From Pseudomonas sichuanensis (GTDB lineage Bacteria > Pseudomonadota > Gammaproteobacteria > Pseudomonadales > Pseudomonadaceae), in contig NZ_QKVM01000002.1 of assembly GCF_003231305.1 (NCBI RefSeq), forward strand, positions 144,155 through 208,154: a DNA stretch of 64,000 nt, read 5' to 3'. Positions 52,862 through 64,000 of this stretch are shown piece by piece (the stretch's first letter is position 1; each line of letters starts with the position of its first letter). A program made the position numbers and the translations under genes. The notes below the pieces were generated by a model. The model worked only from the letters and a program-made list of their open reading frames with translations, searched no databases and had not been told where the DNA came from.

Positions 52862-53752
52862 ATGAACCACCGCACCGCCCTCGGCGCCCTGCACATCGGC
52901 GCGCTGTTTTTCGGCCTGACCGGCGTGTTCGGCAAACTGGCCGCCAGTGCCAGCCCGTCGATCATCGTCTTCGGCCGCGCCGCCTTCGCCGTACTCGCCC
53001 TGGGCCTGTTCGCCAGCCTGGCGCGTCAGGCCTGGCAGCCTCTGGGCGGGCGCGACCTGCGCCGCCTGCTGTTGGGCGGCGTATTGCTGGCGGGGCACTG
53101 GGTGAGCTTCTTCGTCGCGGTCAAGGTCGCGGGCGTGGCCATTGCCACCTTGGGCTTTGCCAGCTTCCCGGCCTTCACGGTCATCCTTGAAGGCCTGTTG
53201 TTCCGTGAGCGTATCCGTCGCAACGAGGCCGTGCTGGTGGTGCTGGTGAGCATCGGCCTGGTGCTGGTCACCCCTGCTTTCGACCTGGCCAGCGAGGCCA
53301 CCGGCGGGCTGCTCTGGGCGCTGCTTTCAGGGCTGCTGTTCTCGCTGCTGTCACTGACCAACCGCGCAGGTTCCGGGCGCCTGCCGGCGGTGCAGGCGGC
53401 GCTGTGGCAGAACCTGGTGGTCAGCCTGTGCCTGCTGCCCTTCGCCGCTCCGGGGCTGACCAGCGTAGCGCCCATGGACTGGCTGTGGATCGCCCTGCTG
53501 GGGGTGTTCTGCACCGGCGTCGCCCACAGCCTGTTCGTCGCCAGCCTGGCCGTGATCAAGGCCCGTACCGCGGCGGTGGTGTTCGGCATGGAGCCGGTCT
53601 ACGGCATCGCGGTGGCCTGGGTGGTGTTCGCCGAAACCCCCACCCTGCGCATGCTCGCCGGCGGCGCGCTGATCATCTTCGCCATCGTGCTGTCCAGCCG
53701 CATGGCCGCCGAGCAGCCGGTGAAACCGCGCGCCGTGGTGGAAAGCGCCTGA
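52862..53752 (+). CDS. EamA-family (DMT) transporter
   Basis: This 296-residue protein has two EamA domains and ten predicted membrane helices (MNHRTALGALHIGALFFGLTG; RTAAVVFGMEPVYGIAVAWVVF). Members export or import metabolites such as amino acids and their analogues; the substrate is unknown. It lies 38 bp after a REP pair, and its TGA is next to the stop of the convergent SelW-like gene. Confidence 0.9.
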   Translation: MNHRTALGALHIGALFFGLTGVFGKLAASASPSIIVFGRAAFAVLALGLFASLARQAWQPLGGRDLRRLLLGGVLLAGHWVSFFVAVKVAGVAIATLGFASFPAFTVILEGLLFRERIRRNEAVLVVLVSIGLVLVTPAFDLASEATGGLLWALLSGLLFSLLSLTNRAGSGRLPAVQAALWQNLVVSLCLLPFAAPGLTSVAPMDWLWIALLGVFCTGVAHSLFVASLAVIKARTAAVVFGMEPVYGIAVAWVVFAETPTLRMLAGGALIIFAIVLSSRMAAEQPVKPRAVVESA

Positions 53753-54034
53753 TCAGCGATCGTTGTGGCCCAGGTCGCGCTCGGGGTCGATCAGGTCGCG
53801 CAGCCGCTGCTTGAGCACCTTGGCTTCGGGGAAACCGCCATCAGCCTTGCGCTCCCACAGTTGCACGCCGTCGCACGTGATGCGGAACACGCCACCGGTA
53901 CCTGGCGCCAACGCCACCTGGCCAAGCTCGTCGGCGAAGGTGCTGAGCAGCTCCTGGGCCAGCCAGGCGGCACGCAGCAGCCATTGGCACTGGGTGCAGT
54001 AGGTAATGACGATCTGCGGTTTGCTGTCGGCCAT
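53753..54034 (-). CDS. SelT/SelW/SelH (Rdx)-family thioredoxin-like protein
   Basis: This 93-residue protein has the redox motif CTQC near the N-terminus (ITYCTQCQWLLRA) where eukaryotes use Cys-x-x-Sec, and the GTGGVFRITCDGVQLWERK second half. Bacterial Cys forms are probable small redox proteins; the partner is unknown. It shares a 66-bp gap with the divergent plpD gene. Confidence 0.9.
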   Translation of the reverse strand: MADSKPQIVITYCTQCQWLLRAAWLAQELLSTFADELGQVALAPGTGGVFRITCDGVQLWERKADGGFPEAKVLKQRLRDLIDPERDLGHNDR

Positions 54035-54100
54035 GTCGGGCATCTCCAGAGGAAGGGCCGCTTATACTAGCGGTCTTTACCGCTGCTTTTGAGACTCACG

Positions 54101-56287
54101 ATGCGCCGCCTGCTGTTATGCCTTTTGCTGACGCTCACCTCCCTCACCCTGTTCGCCGCCGAACCTGCCAGGCCGAAGGTCGGCCTGGTGCTGTCGGGCG
54201 GCGCCGCCCGCGGCCTGGCGCACATCGGGGTGCTCAAGGCCCTGGAGGAACAAGGCGTGCGCATCGACGCCATCGCCGGCACCAGCATGGGCGCGGTGGT
54301 CGGCGGGCTGTATGCCTCGGGCTACAGCGTCGAGGAGCTGGAAAAACTGGCGACCACCCTGGACTGGCAGCAGGCGCTGTCCGATGCCCCGCCGCGCGAG
54401 GACATCCCGTTCCGCCGCAAGCAGGATGACCGCGACTTCCTGGTCAAGCAGAAGCTGAGCTTCCGCGACGATGGCAGCCTGGGCCTGCCGCTGGGGGTGA
54501 TCCAGGGCCAGAACCTCTCGCTGCTGCTGGAGAGCAAGCTGGCACACACTGCCGACATCCGCGACTTCGACAAGCTGCCGATTCCCTTCCGCGCCGTGGC
54601 CACCGACATCACCACGGGTGAAAAAGTGGTGTTCCGCCGCGGCCACCTGCCCCAGGTGGTCCGCGCCAGCATGTCGATCCCGGCGGTGTTCGCCCCGGTG
54701 GAGCTGGATGGCCGGCTGCTGGTGGACGGCGGCATGACCGACAACATCCCGCTGGATGTGGTGCGCGAGATGGGCGTCGACATCGCCATCGTGGTCGACA
54801 TCGGCACCCCGCTGCGCAACCGCAAGCAGCTGGCCACGGTGGTCGACGTGCTCAACCAGTCGATCACCCTGATGACCCGGCGCAACTCCGAGGAACAATT
54901 GGCCAGCCTGGCCCGCGACGACATCCTGGTGCAGCCGCCGCTGGCCAGCTTCGGCGTCACCGACTTCGGCCGCGCCCAAGACATGATCGACGCCGGCTAC
55001 CGCGCCACTCGCGCCCTCGACCCGCGTCTGGCAGCGCTGCGCCAGGCCGACGGTGATGCCGGCCTGGCGGTGGCCCGCTCACCCGGCCAGCGCACCCCGG
55101 TGATCACCGCGATCAAGGTGGAAAACGACTCCAAGGTCAGCGACGACGTGATTCGTTACTACATCCGCCAGCCGATCGGCGAGCCGCTGCAACTCGATCG
55201 CCTGCAGACCGACATGGGCACCCTGTACGGCCTGGATTATTTCGACCAGGTGCAATACCGCGTGGTGCACAAGGGTGACGCCAACACCCTGGTGATCAAG
55301 GCCCGCGGCCGGCGCGGCGGCACCGACTACCTGCGCCTGGGCCTGAACCTGTCCGATGACCTGCGCGGCGACAGCGCCTTCAACCTGGGCGCCAGCTACC
55401 GGGTCAATGGCATCAACCGCCTGGGCGCCGAATGGCTCACCCGCGCCCAGATCGGCGACCAGCAGGAGCTGTACAGCGAGTTCTACCAGCCGCTGGACGT
55501 TGGCTCGCGCTACTTCATCGCCCCTTATCTGGACCTCGGCTCACAGAACGTCGAGGCCACGCTGGACAACGACCCGGTGGCCGAATACCGCCTGGAGCGC
55601 TACGGCTTTGGCCTGAACGTCGGGCGGCAGATCAGCACCTACGGCGAAGTGCGCCTGGGCGTGGGCAAGGCCTGGGGCCAGGCCGAGGTGCGCATCGGCG
55701 ACCAGAGCCTGCCCAAGGTCAGCTTCAACGAGGGCTTCTACGAGCTCAAGTACTCATACGATACCTTCGACAATGTCTACTTCCCCCACAGCGGCGAGGA
55801 AATCGGCCTGACCGCGCGCAAATACGACCAATCGCTGGATTCGGACCAGAATTACCGGCAGTGGTTGTTCAACCTGGACAAGGCCTTCAGCAGCGGGCCG
55901 AACACCCTGGTGCTGGGTGGGCGCTACGGGCGCACGCTGGATGAAGCCGAAGTGGTGACATCAAGCTTCGTGTTCGGCGGCGCCCGGCAGCTGTCGGGCT
56001 TTCGCCAGGACTCGATCTCCGGGCAGAACATGAGCCTGCTGCGCATGGTCTATTACCGCCGCCTGACACCACGCGCCTACCTGCCACTGGACTTCCCGCT
56101 GTACATCGGCGGCTCGCTGGAGCGGGGCCGGGCATGGAACAACGACAATGAGTTCGACAGTGGCTACATCAATGCCGCGAGCATCTTCCTCGGGCTGGAG
56201 ACGCCGCTGGGCCCGCTTAACCTGAGCTATGGGGCCAACGATGCGAATGAGCAGGCGGTGTACCTGAATCTGGGGCACACCTTCTAG
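54101..56287 (+). CDS. plpD: PlpD, type Vd autotransporter patatin-like phospholipase
   Basis: This 728-residue protein has a signal peptide (MRRLLLCLLLTLTSL) and a patatin domain with oxyanion GGAARG, nucleophile Ser62 in GTSMG and Asp209 in VDGG. A POTRA domain (about 330-400) and a 16-strand beta-barrel end in LNLGHTF, with a C-terminal aromatic residue as in outer-membrane barrels. It passes its lipase across the outer membrane. ATG at 54101 was chosen because the signal peptide starts there. Confidence 0.95.
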   Translation: MRRLLLCLLLTLTSLTLFAAEPARPKVGLVLSGGAARGLAHIGVLKALEEQGVRIDAIAGTSMGAVVGGLYASGYSVEELEKLATTLDWQQALSDAPPREDIPFRRKQDDRDFLVKQKLSFRDDGSLGLPLGVIQGQNLSLLLESKLAHTADIRDFDKLPIPFRAVATDITTGEKVVFRRGHLPQVVRASMSIPAVFAPVELDGRLLVDGGMTDNIPLDVVREMGVDIAIVVDIGTPLRNRKQLATVVDVLNQSITLMTRRNSEEQLASLARDDILVQPPLASFGVTDFGRAQDMIDAGYRATRALDPRLAALRQADGDAGLAVARSPGQRTPVITAIKVENDSKVSDDVIRYYIRQPIGEPLQLDRLQTDMGTLYGLDYFDQVQYRVVHKGDANTLVIKARGRRGGTDYLRLGLNLSDDLRGDSAFNLGASYRVNGINRLGAEWLTRAQIGDQQELYSEFYQPLDVGSRYFIAPYLDLGSQNVEATLDNDPVAEYRLERYGFGLNVGRQISTYGEVRLGVGKAWGQAEVRIGDQSLPKVSFNEGFYELKYSYDTFDNVYFPHSGEEIGLTARKYDQSLDSDQNYRQWLFNLDKAFSSGPNTLVLGGRYGRTLDEAEVVTSSFVFGGARQLSGFRQDSISGQNMSLLRMVYYRRLTPRAYLPLDFPLYIGGSLERGRAWNNDNEFDSGYINAASIFLGLETPLGPLNLSYGANDANEQAVYLNLGHTF

Positions 56288-56291
56288 AAAG

Positions 56292-56354
56292 CATCGCGGG
56301 GCAAGCCCGCTCCCACGCAGTGTCCACTTTGTGGGAGCGGGCTTGCCCCGCGAT
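56292..56354. repeat. REP pair, GCGGGCTTGCCCCGC type
   Basis: Inverted arms lie directly after plpD, before the convergent MarR gene. Confidence 0.9.
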
Positions 56355-56365
56355 TTGGCTGAGAC

Positions 56366-56803
56366 TCAGGACTTCTCGAGATTGCCGAGGATCTTGGCGT
56401 GTACCCGCATGCACACTTCCAGATCGGCTTCATCCACCCCGCTGAACAGCTCCACGCGCAAAGCATTGGCGATGGTCTCGATCTGCTCGATCAGCGGTTT
56501 GGCCGGTGGGCACAGCACAATCTTCTTCGCCCGACGATCCTCCACTACCGCCTGACGCCGCACCAGGCCCTGGCTTTCCAGGCTGTCGAGCAAGCGGGCC
56601 AGGGTCGGGCCTTCAACCCCGACGCTCTGGGCCAGCTCACGCTGGGTTGGCGCATCGTCAAAACGCGCCAGGTGCAACAGCACCAACCAGCGCGCCTGGG
56701 AAAGATTGAGCCCGGCGAGGCGGCGGTCCAGTTCGGCACGCCAGCCCCGGGACATCTGGGCCAGCTGCATGCCGAAGCGGTGTTGGTTGTCGGTCAGGGG
56801 CAT
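56366..56803 (-). CDS. MarR-family transcription regulator
   Basis: This 145-residue winged-helix protein has the family recognition region TQRELAQSVGVEGPTLARLLDSLESQGLV and beta-wing VEDRRAKKIVL. An ATG at 56803 (MPLTDNQHRF) was preferred over a TTG two codons upstream. The substrate or drug it senses and the genes it controls are not evident; recQ on the same strand is unlikely to be its target. Confidence 0.9.
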   Translation of the reverse strand: MPLTDNQHRFGMQLAQMSRGWRAELDRRLAGLNLSQARWLVLLHLARFDDAPTQRELAQSVGVEGPTLARLLDSLESQGLVRRQAVVEDRRAKKIVLCPPAKPLIEQIETIANALRVELFSGVDEADLEVCMRVHAKILGNLEKS

Positions 56804-56822
56804 AAGCAACTCAATGAATAGA

Positions 56823-56835
56823 ACTAATTATTAGT
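56823..56835. promoter_or_regulatory. Palindrome upstream of the MarR gene, candidate operator
   Basis: ACTAAT-T-ATTAGT is a perfect inverted repeat 20 bp upstream of the MarR start; an overlapping TTAG-TCAG-CTAA inverted repeat (56831-56842) extends it. MarR proteins usually bind such A/T-rich palindromes in their own promoter. Confidence 0.5.
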
Positions 56836-56941
56836 CAGCTAACCATGCCCCAGCCCATGAGGCAAGGTTCAGCGCTTGGGAAACATCCGATAATCCTGTA
56901 ATCGCCTGACAAAGGTCAGCAAATGGCACAAATGCCAGCGA

Positions 56942-59089
<2,148 letters not shown>

Positions 59090-59332
59090 TTGCCACTCCA
59101 AAATCGCCGTACCATCCTGGACACAGGCTGGACGATAAATCCGCCAGGCACCGTACAAATGCGTAAGCGGTTTTTGCCGGATCGCCGCACAGGCCACCCA
59201 GCACGAAAAGTGGCGGAGTATACCCGACTGGCTCAGCCCACGGCAGGCTGCGGTGACAGACGTTCCCTTTGCCCCGTGAACGCCGCAAGGTGCTAGAATT
59301 CGTTATCGTTTATTCCCCAAGGTAGCCCTGTA

Positions 59333-59920
59333 ATGTCCTTCGCCGAGCAACTGACCCGCCTGCAAGCCTTCCTCGATGCCGATGAGCTGCACGAAGAAGC
59401 GCTGGACTACGTCGCCGCACACGGCTACCTGACCGCGCTGTCGATCTGCTCGGAAGAGGTTCCCGAGCGCGAGTGGATCGACGCGCTGTTCGCTGAAGAG
59501 CCCCACTACACCAGCGATGCCCAGCGCACCGAGATCGAAGCGACGCTGGTAGCCCTCAAGGGCCACATCGCTCGCCAGTTGGCCAGCGAAGAAGAATTCG
59601 ACCTGCCCTGCGACCTCGACCTGACCGACGAGCCGGACGACTCGGACCTGCGCGGCTGGTGCATCGGTTTCATGGAGGGCGTGTTCCTGCGTGAAGAGGC
59701 CTGGTTCGACAGCTCCGAGGATGAAGTCAGCGAAATGCTCCTGCCGATCATGGTCGGTTCGGGCCTGTTCGACGAGCAGCCGGAGTTCGCCGACATCGCC
59801 AGCGATGCCAACCTGCAGGACGACATGATCGTGCAGATTCCCGAAGCGCTGAGCGCGCTGTTCCTGCTGCAGCACGCACCGGACGAAAAACCTGCCGTAC
59901 TCAAACCACGCCGCCACTGA
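59333..59920 (+). CDS. UPF0149/YecA-family protein
   Basis: This 195-residue acidic protein has the YecA fold (FLDADELHEEALDYVAAHGYLTAL; GWCIGFMEGV). No C-terminal SEC-C zinc motif is present. Function unknown. ATG follows AGGTAGCC, 4 bp before a GTG-started membrane protein gene. Confidence 0.9.
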   Translation: MSFAEQLTRLQAFLDADELHEEALDYVAAHGYLTALSICSEEVPEREWIDALFAEEPHYTSDAQRTEIEATLVALKGHIARQLASEEEFDLPCDLDLTDEPDDSDLRGWCIGFMEGVFLREEAWFDSSEDEVSEMLLPIMVGSGLFDEQPEFADIASDANLQDDMIVQIPEALSALFLLQHAPDEKPAVLKPRRH

Positions 59921-59925
59921 TCGGC

Positions 59926-60294
59926 GTGGTGCGCTACCTGCTGCTGGCCGTCGGCTGGCTCAGCGTCGCGCTGGGGGTGCTGGGGATCTTCCTGCCAGTG
60001 CTGCCCACCACCCCTTTCCTGCTGCTCGCGGCGGCCTGCTTTGCCCGTAGCTCGCCGCGCTTTCACACGTGGTTGGTGACCCACCCGAAACTCGGGCCAT
60101 GGATTCGCGATTACCTCAGCGGCGAGGGCATCCCGCTCAAAGGCAAGGTGTATGCGATCGGCCTGATGTGGGCGAGCATCGGCCTGTCGTGCTACCTGGT
60201 ACCGCTGTTCTGGGCCCGGGCGTTCATGCTGACCAGCGCGGTGCTGGTCAGTGCCTGGATTCTCAAGCAGAAGACACTGCGCCGCCAAGGCTGA
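59926..60294 (+). CDS. YbaN/DUF454 inner-membrane protein
   Basis: This 122-residue protein starts with GTG (59926 or 59929) and has two to three membrane helices with the family motif GIFLPVLPTTPFLLLAA and RFHTWLVTHP. Function unknown. It lies 5 bp after the yecA-like gene and 22 bp from the convergent adhesin stop. Confidence 0.9.
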   Translation: MVRYLLLAVGWLSVALGVLGIFLPVLPTTPFLLLAAACFARSSPRFHTWLVTHPKLGPWIRDYLSGEGIPLKGKVYAIGLMWASIGLSCYLVPLFWARAFMLTSAVLVSAWILKQKTLRRQG

Positions 60295-60316
60295 CGCCTT
60301 CGCGGCGCAAGGCCAC

Positions 60317-63300
60317 TTACACCGTATCCACCTTCAACGAATGGTCATTGAGCATGCCGTTGATGATGGTCGCGGTATCATGCCCGGCCGCGATCAGCCC
60401 ACCGGCACCTGCCGTGACCCCGTAATGCTGGGCCAGGTCGACCCCGGCCAGCTCGATGGTCTGGGTCGGCGCCGCCCCCGCAACGCTGCTCACCTCGATG
60501 GTCGACACCACGTTGCTGCCCGTGCCGCTGACCTTGAAGTGCAGGTAGTCATCCAGCGAAGCGCTGGTGGCGTTCTCGCCCTGCAGCAACTGCGACAGAT
60601 CGAGGCGATCGGAACCCGGGGTGAAATCGGTCACGGTGTCATGCCCGCTATCGCCCTTCTGCCAGACGAAGGTGTCGTTGCCACTGCCGCCGGTCAGGGT
60701 GTCATCACCCGGGCCGCCAATGAGCGTGTCGTTGCCGCCACCACCTTTGAGCACATCATTGCCAGCGCCACCGTTGAGCACGTTGTCACCGCCATTGCCG
60801 ATCAAGGTGTCGTTGTAATCTGAGCCGATCAGGTTCTCGATGCTGGTCAGGGTATCCACGCCGGCGCCCCCGGTGTTCTGCGCACCGACGTTGCCCAGAT
60901 CGACCACCACCCCGGCAGTGGCCTTGGCAAAACTGACCGTGTCGATGCCTTGCCCGCCGTCGAGCAAGTCATTGCCGGGCCCTGCGATCAGCAAGTCATT
61001 GCCGTCGCCGCCATGCAGGCTGTCATTGCCGGCCCCGGCCACCAGCACGTCATTGCCGGCCCCGCCGTTCAGCGTATTGTCACCAGCCCCGGCGAGCAGC
61101 ACATCGTCCCCCCCCGTGCCCTCGAGGACATGACCTGCCTGATAAGTGATATCCACGTTGCCGGTCGCCGTGCCGCCATGGTTGTCGCTGACAGTGTAGG
61201 TGTCATGGACCACGGGATTACTGGCGTTGCTGTAGTCCACCAGCAGGCTCAGCTTGTAGTTCTCGGCGGCCTTGCTGCTACCCAGGGCGTTCTCGGTGTT
61301 GACCAGGTGAATGCTGTACACCCCGTCATGGCTGGCCGTGAAACTCTGGCCATCGGCAATCGGCTGGTAACTGCCAGTGGCGTCCTTCCACTCCATAGAC
61401 AGGTTGCCGGCCGGTCGGTCGTGATCGAGGGTAAGGGTTTCACCCTTGCGCAGGGTGACGGTGAAGGTGTCCTCGTCGTTGGCGTTGCTGTTGCTGATCA
61501 GCCCGAGGTAGCCCGCCACCACCAGTGCCGCGGTCATGCTGCCCGACTGGCTGGTGAACTCGCTGCGTGCCAGGGCGCGGAACTGGTTCTCGGCACGGTC
61601 CTTGGTGCCGTCCATGTAGAGGGTCTGCGCCTGGACGCCCGGGGTGAAGCCTGCGCCTTTGTCGGCGAAGCCGGTGTTGAAGGTGATCGGCGCCGCGCTC
61701 AGCCGATCGTGGTCCGCATCGCTGTCGTTGGCCAGCAGCGCTTCGGCCGGCACGCTGACGCTGGCACCGCTGATATTGGTGATGATGTGGTCCGCACCGG
61801 CGATCGGTGCATGGTTGCCGTTGATGTTCACCGTCAGGGTGGCAGTGCTGGTATCACCGTCGTTGTCGCTGGCCGTGAAGGTGAATTTCTCCACCTGGCC
61901 GCCGTTGTCCTTGGGTGGTGTATAGGTGAATTCACCGTTGTCCATGTTCACCAGCAGGGTGCCGCCCAGGCTGGTCTTGATGGTGAGGCTGTTGCTGACG
62001 GTATCGAACGACGCCTTGTCCACCCCGCCACTGACCGTGTAACCGCCCTGCCCGCCGTTGGCTTTCGGGTCGAAGCCATAGGTGGTGCCGTCCACCATCA
62101 GGGCTTTGATGAAGCCACCGTCGGCACCGAAGTCGCCGCCACTCATCAGGCTGCCGGTGATCGGTGCGCCCTGCACCGTGCCCGAGAGCACTGCGCCGAG
62201 CTGGTTGAGGTCGGTAACCACCACCGACTGGGTATCGACATGGCTGCTGCCATCGTAGGCCAGCGGGTCGAGATTGCCCTCGTTGACGCCACTGCCCATA
62301 CCGATGGCGTAAGCCTTGATGCCATTCTGGTCGAGGAACGTCTCCCAGGTGGCTTCCCGCGTGGCGGTCATGCCGTGGCCCGAGCTCGGCTCACCGTCGG
62401 AGAAGAAGTAACTGACATTCTGTGCACCGTCGAGCTTGCCGCTGGTGGCGAACGCCTGCTGGGCCTTGGTGGCTGCCGAGTCGTAGTAGGTCGCCCCGTC
62501 GGCGTGCAGCCCGGCGATCAGGTTCTTGGCCTCGCCGATCGACACCCACGTCTGCGCTTGCTGGGTGGCGCCGCTGGAGAAGGTGACAATCTGCACTTTG
62601 ATGTCGCCCATCGCGTCGTACTTGTCCAACAGCGTGTTGATCGCTTGCTTGGCCAGGTCCAGCCGGCTCAGGCCATTCACGCCGGAGTCCCAGGCCATGC
62701 TGCCGGAGACATCGATCACCAGCAGGATATTGGAGTCCACCTGGCCAGGGGTGATGTTGCGCACTGCGCATTCGGCCTTGGGCACGTCGTCGACGATGTT
62801 GATGGCAATGGTGTTGGTGACACTGTTGCCATGTGCGTCGGTGGCCCTGTAAGTGAAGTGTTCCACCACCGTGTTGGCACCATCGTTGGCGCCGCCCGGG
62901 GTTTTCGGTGCGGAGGTCAGGGTGTAGGTGTAGGAACCGTCAGCCTTGAGCAGTAGCTGCCCGTACTGTCCTGTCGCATTGCCCTCCAGGCTGTAGGTCA
63001 AGGCGCCGGAACCGCCGGTGACCGACCCGACCAGGCTGCCGGACGCCGTCTCGCCGGTCGACCCTGGGTCGCTGCCCACGACGGTGCCGGCTGCCAGGTC
63101 ATTGCCGTCCTTATGCAGGTCCAAAGCCTTTTCATACACAGTGACGTCGTTGTCCTCGGACGCCATCAGCTTGCTGTCCAGCACTTTGACCGAGATGGTC
63201 GTGGTGCTCTCGTCACCGTCGGCGTCACGGATGGTGTAGACGAAGGTGTCCGTCGCCCATGGTGGCAGGTCCTGGTTGGGGTTGGCGTGGTAAGTGGCAT

Positions 63301-64000
63301 TGCCCTGGGCATCCAGGGTCAGGTAACCGTACAGCCCGTTGATAGGGTCGCCCACATGGCCGCTGGCCGAGGTGGAGGTGTCGTTGCCGGCGCGCACACC
63401 CACCACGTACTGGCCGTCACCGCGCACATCGGCGCCGATCACATCGTTGGCCAACACATTGCCGCTGATGCTGTCGCCCTCGCTGACATGGGCGAAGTCG
63501 CAATGGGCCTTGGGCACGTCGTCGACGATGCTGATCACGATGGTGCTGGTGGTCGTGTTGCCCACCGAGTCCTTCACCTGGTAGGTGAAGCTGTCGGTGA
63601 TCACGTTCGGGCCATCGTTGACATGGTTCGGCGAGTTCGGCGCCGAGGTCAGGGTGTAGGTGTAACTGCCATCGGCGTTCAGCAGGATCTGGCCATATTG
63701 GCCAGCAGCATTGCCGACCAGGGTGAAGGTCAATGCACCCACGCCACCGGTGACCGCATCGGCCAGCGAACCCGACGCTGTTTCGGCGCTTGAGTGCGGG
63801 TCGCTCCCCACTACGTTGCCACCGGCCAGGTCGTTGCCATCCTTGGTCAGATCCAGGGCTTTCTCGTACACCGTCACTTCACTGTCGGTGCCGGCGACCA
63901 GCTTGCTGTCCAGCACCTTCACCGAGATGGTCGTGGTGCTTTCGTCACCATCGGCATCACGGATGGTGTAGACGAAGGTATCCGTCGCCCATGGCGGCAG
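60317..64000 (-). CDS. Large type I-secreted RTX adhesin, C-terminal 1227 residues (partial)
   Basis: The frame runs off the right edge; the N-terminus, any LapG-type retention module and the promoter lie beyond 64000. From N to C: 244-residue tandem repeats of two beta-sandwich domains (64000 to about 62750), a von Willebrand A domain (about 62740-62170, [13 protein letters not shown], later SDGEPSSG), VCBS/cadherin-like segments (about 62160-61180), nine or so RTX nonapeptides of GGxGNDxL type in two blocks (about 61130-60640), and a C-terminal type I secretion target ([26 protein letters not shown]). Such proteins stay on the surface and mediate attachment and biofilm (LapA/MapA class). 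No ABC exporter is within the window. Confidence 0.9.
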   Translation of the reverse strand: MPPWATDTFVYTIRDADGDESTTTISVKVLDSKLVAGTDSEVTVYEKALDLTKDGNDLAGGNVVGSDPHSSAETASGSLADAVTGGVGALTFTLVGNAAGQYGQILLNADGSYTYTLTSAPNSPNHVNDGPNVITDSFTYQVKDSVGNTTTSTIVISIVDDVPKAHCDFAHVSEGDSISGNVLANDVIGADVRGDGQYVVGVRAGNDTSTSASGHVGDPINGLYGYLTLDAQGNATYHANPNQDLPPWATDTFVYTIRDADGDESTTTISVKVLDSKLMASEDNDVTVYEKALDLHKDGNDLAAGTVVGSDPGSTGETASGSLVGSVTGGSGALTYSLEGNATGQYGQLLLKADGSYTYTLTSAPKTPGGANDGANTVVEHFTYRATDAHGNSVTNTIAINIVDDVPKAECAVRNITPGQVDSNILLVIDVSGSMAWDSGVNGLSRLDLAKQAINTLLDKYDAMGDIKVQIVTFSSGATQQAQTWVSIGEAKNLIAGLHADGATYYDSAATKAQQAFATSGKLDGAQNVSYFFSDGEPSSGHGMTATREATWETFLDQNGIKAYAIGMGSGVNEGNLDPLAYDGSSHVDTQSVVVTDLNQLGAVLSGTVQGAPITGSLMSGGDFGADGGFIKALMVDGTTYGFDPKANGGQGGYTVSGGVDKASFDTVSNSLTIKTSLGGTLLVNMDNGEFTYTPPKDNGGQVEKFTFTASDNDGDTSTATLTVNINGNHAPIAGADHIITNISGASVSVPAEALLANDSDADHDRLSAAPITFNTGFADKGAGFTPGVQAQTLYMDGTKDRAENQFRALARSEFTSQSGSMTAALVVAGYLGLISNSNANDEDTFTVTLRKGETLTLDHDRPAGNLSMEWKDATGSYQPIADGQSFTASHDGVYSIHLVNTENALGSSKAAENYKLSLLVDYSNASNPVVHDTYTVSDNHGGTATGNVDITYQAGHVLEGTGGDDVLLAGAGDNTLNGGAGNDVLVAGAGNDSLHGGDGNDLLIAGPGNDLLDGGQGIDTVSFAKATAGVVVDLGNVGAQNTGGAGVDTLTSIENLIGSDYNDTLIGNGGDNVLNGGAGNDVLKGGGGNDTLIGGPGDDTLTGGSGNDTFVWQKGDSGHDTVTDFTPGSDRLDLSQLLQGENATSASLDDYLHFKVSGTGSNVVSTIEVSSVAGAAPTQTIELAGVDLAQHYGVTAGAGGLIAAGHDTATIINGMLNDHSLKVDTV
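62755..64000 (-). repeat. Tandem 732-bp (244-residue) repeats of the adhesin
   Basis: The same landmark KVLDSKL occurs at about 63919-63899 and 63187-63167, exactly 732 bp apart. The part of the preceding unit at the window edge ([18 protein letters not shown]...) is identical to that in the next. The last unit is cut after about 145 residues, where the A domain begins. Confidence 0.9.

Overview
The window reads as a chromosomal segment of a high-GC fluorescent Pseudomonas of the P. putida group. The evidence is gene content and order typical of that genus (amrZ-mgtE-tRNA-csrA-lysC-alaS, the aru/ast arginine succinyltransferase operon next to aotJQMP-argR, phhR/phhABC, a CpxR/Spy/CpxA block, plpD, recQ) and about sixteen copies of the short palindromic repeats that litter P. 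putida genomes. No insertion sequence, prophage, CRISPR array, rRNA operon or replication origin was seen. Species assignment is an inference from recognised families; no database was consulted.

Layout. 1-5.3 kb: tail of a BenE-type transporter, tRNA-Arg(CCU), phnN, the ribbon-helix-helix regulator amrZ, the Mg2+ channel mgtE with a long leader holding a possible 19-codon upstream ORF, a tRNA-Ser/3x tRNA-Arg operon with a clear sigma-70 promoter, and csrA/rsmA. 5.3-9.3 kb: lysC and alaS. 9.7-22 kb: arginine block, all on the minus strand. One run (aruC-F-G-D-B, a small His-rich ORF, aruE) breaks arginine down to glutamate and succinate; the other (aotJ-Q-M-P-argR) imports arginine/ornithine and encodes the AraC-type regulator. 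Both promoters carry an almost identical 17-nt operator, each exactly 31 nt from the -10 hexamer.

22-38.7 kb: acetyl-CoA synthetase, a small periplasmic DUF2790 protein, the aromatic amino acid regulator phhR divergent from phhA-phhB-aminotransferase with a perfect palindrome between them, an MFS carrier, a 1000-residue FAD/Fe-S dehydrogenase (YdiJ type) divergent from a LysR regulator, an AroP-type aromatic amino acid permease and rluB. 38.9-43 kb: scpB/scpA, yciO, RNase AM, yciB and yciI, a conserved housekeeping group. 43.2-46.4 kb: envelope-stress block (coiled-coil membrane protein, CpxR-like regulator, Spy/CpxP-like chaperone, CpxA-like kinase) with a candidate CpxR box. 46.5-60.3 kb: nitroreductase, trkH, two AraC regulators, small enzymes, an EamA transporter, a SelW/Rdx protein, the autotransporter phospholipase plpD, a MarR regulator, recQ, yecA and ybaN.

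60.3-64 kb: the C-terminal 1227 residues of a very large type I-secreted RTX adhesin. It has 244-residue tandem repeats, a von Willebrand factor A domain, RTX calcium-binding nonapeptides and a C-terminal secretion signal. It runs off the right edge and is the least ordinary gene here. Most of the rest is core genome; the strongest new-looking signals are regulatory (shared ArgR operator architecture, CpxR box, PhhR sites), the REP variants with an internal 16-nt insertion, and the adhesin.
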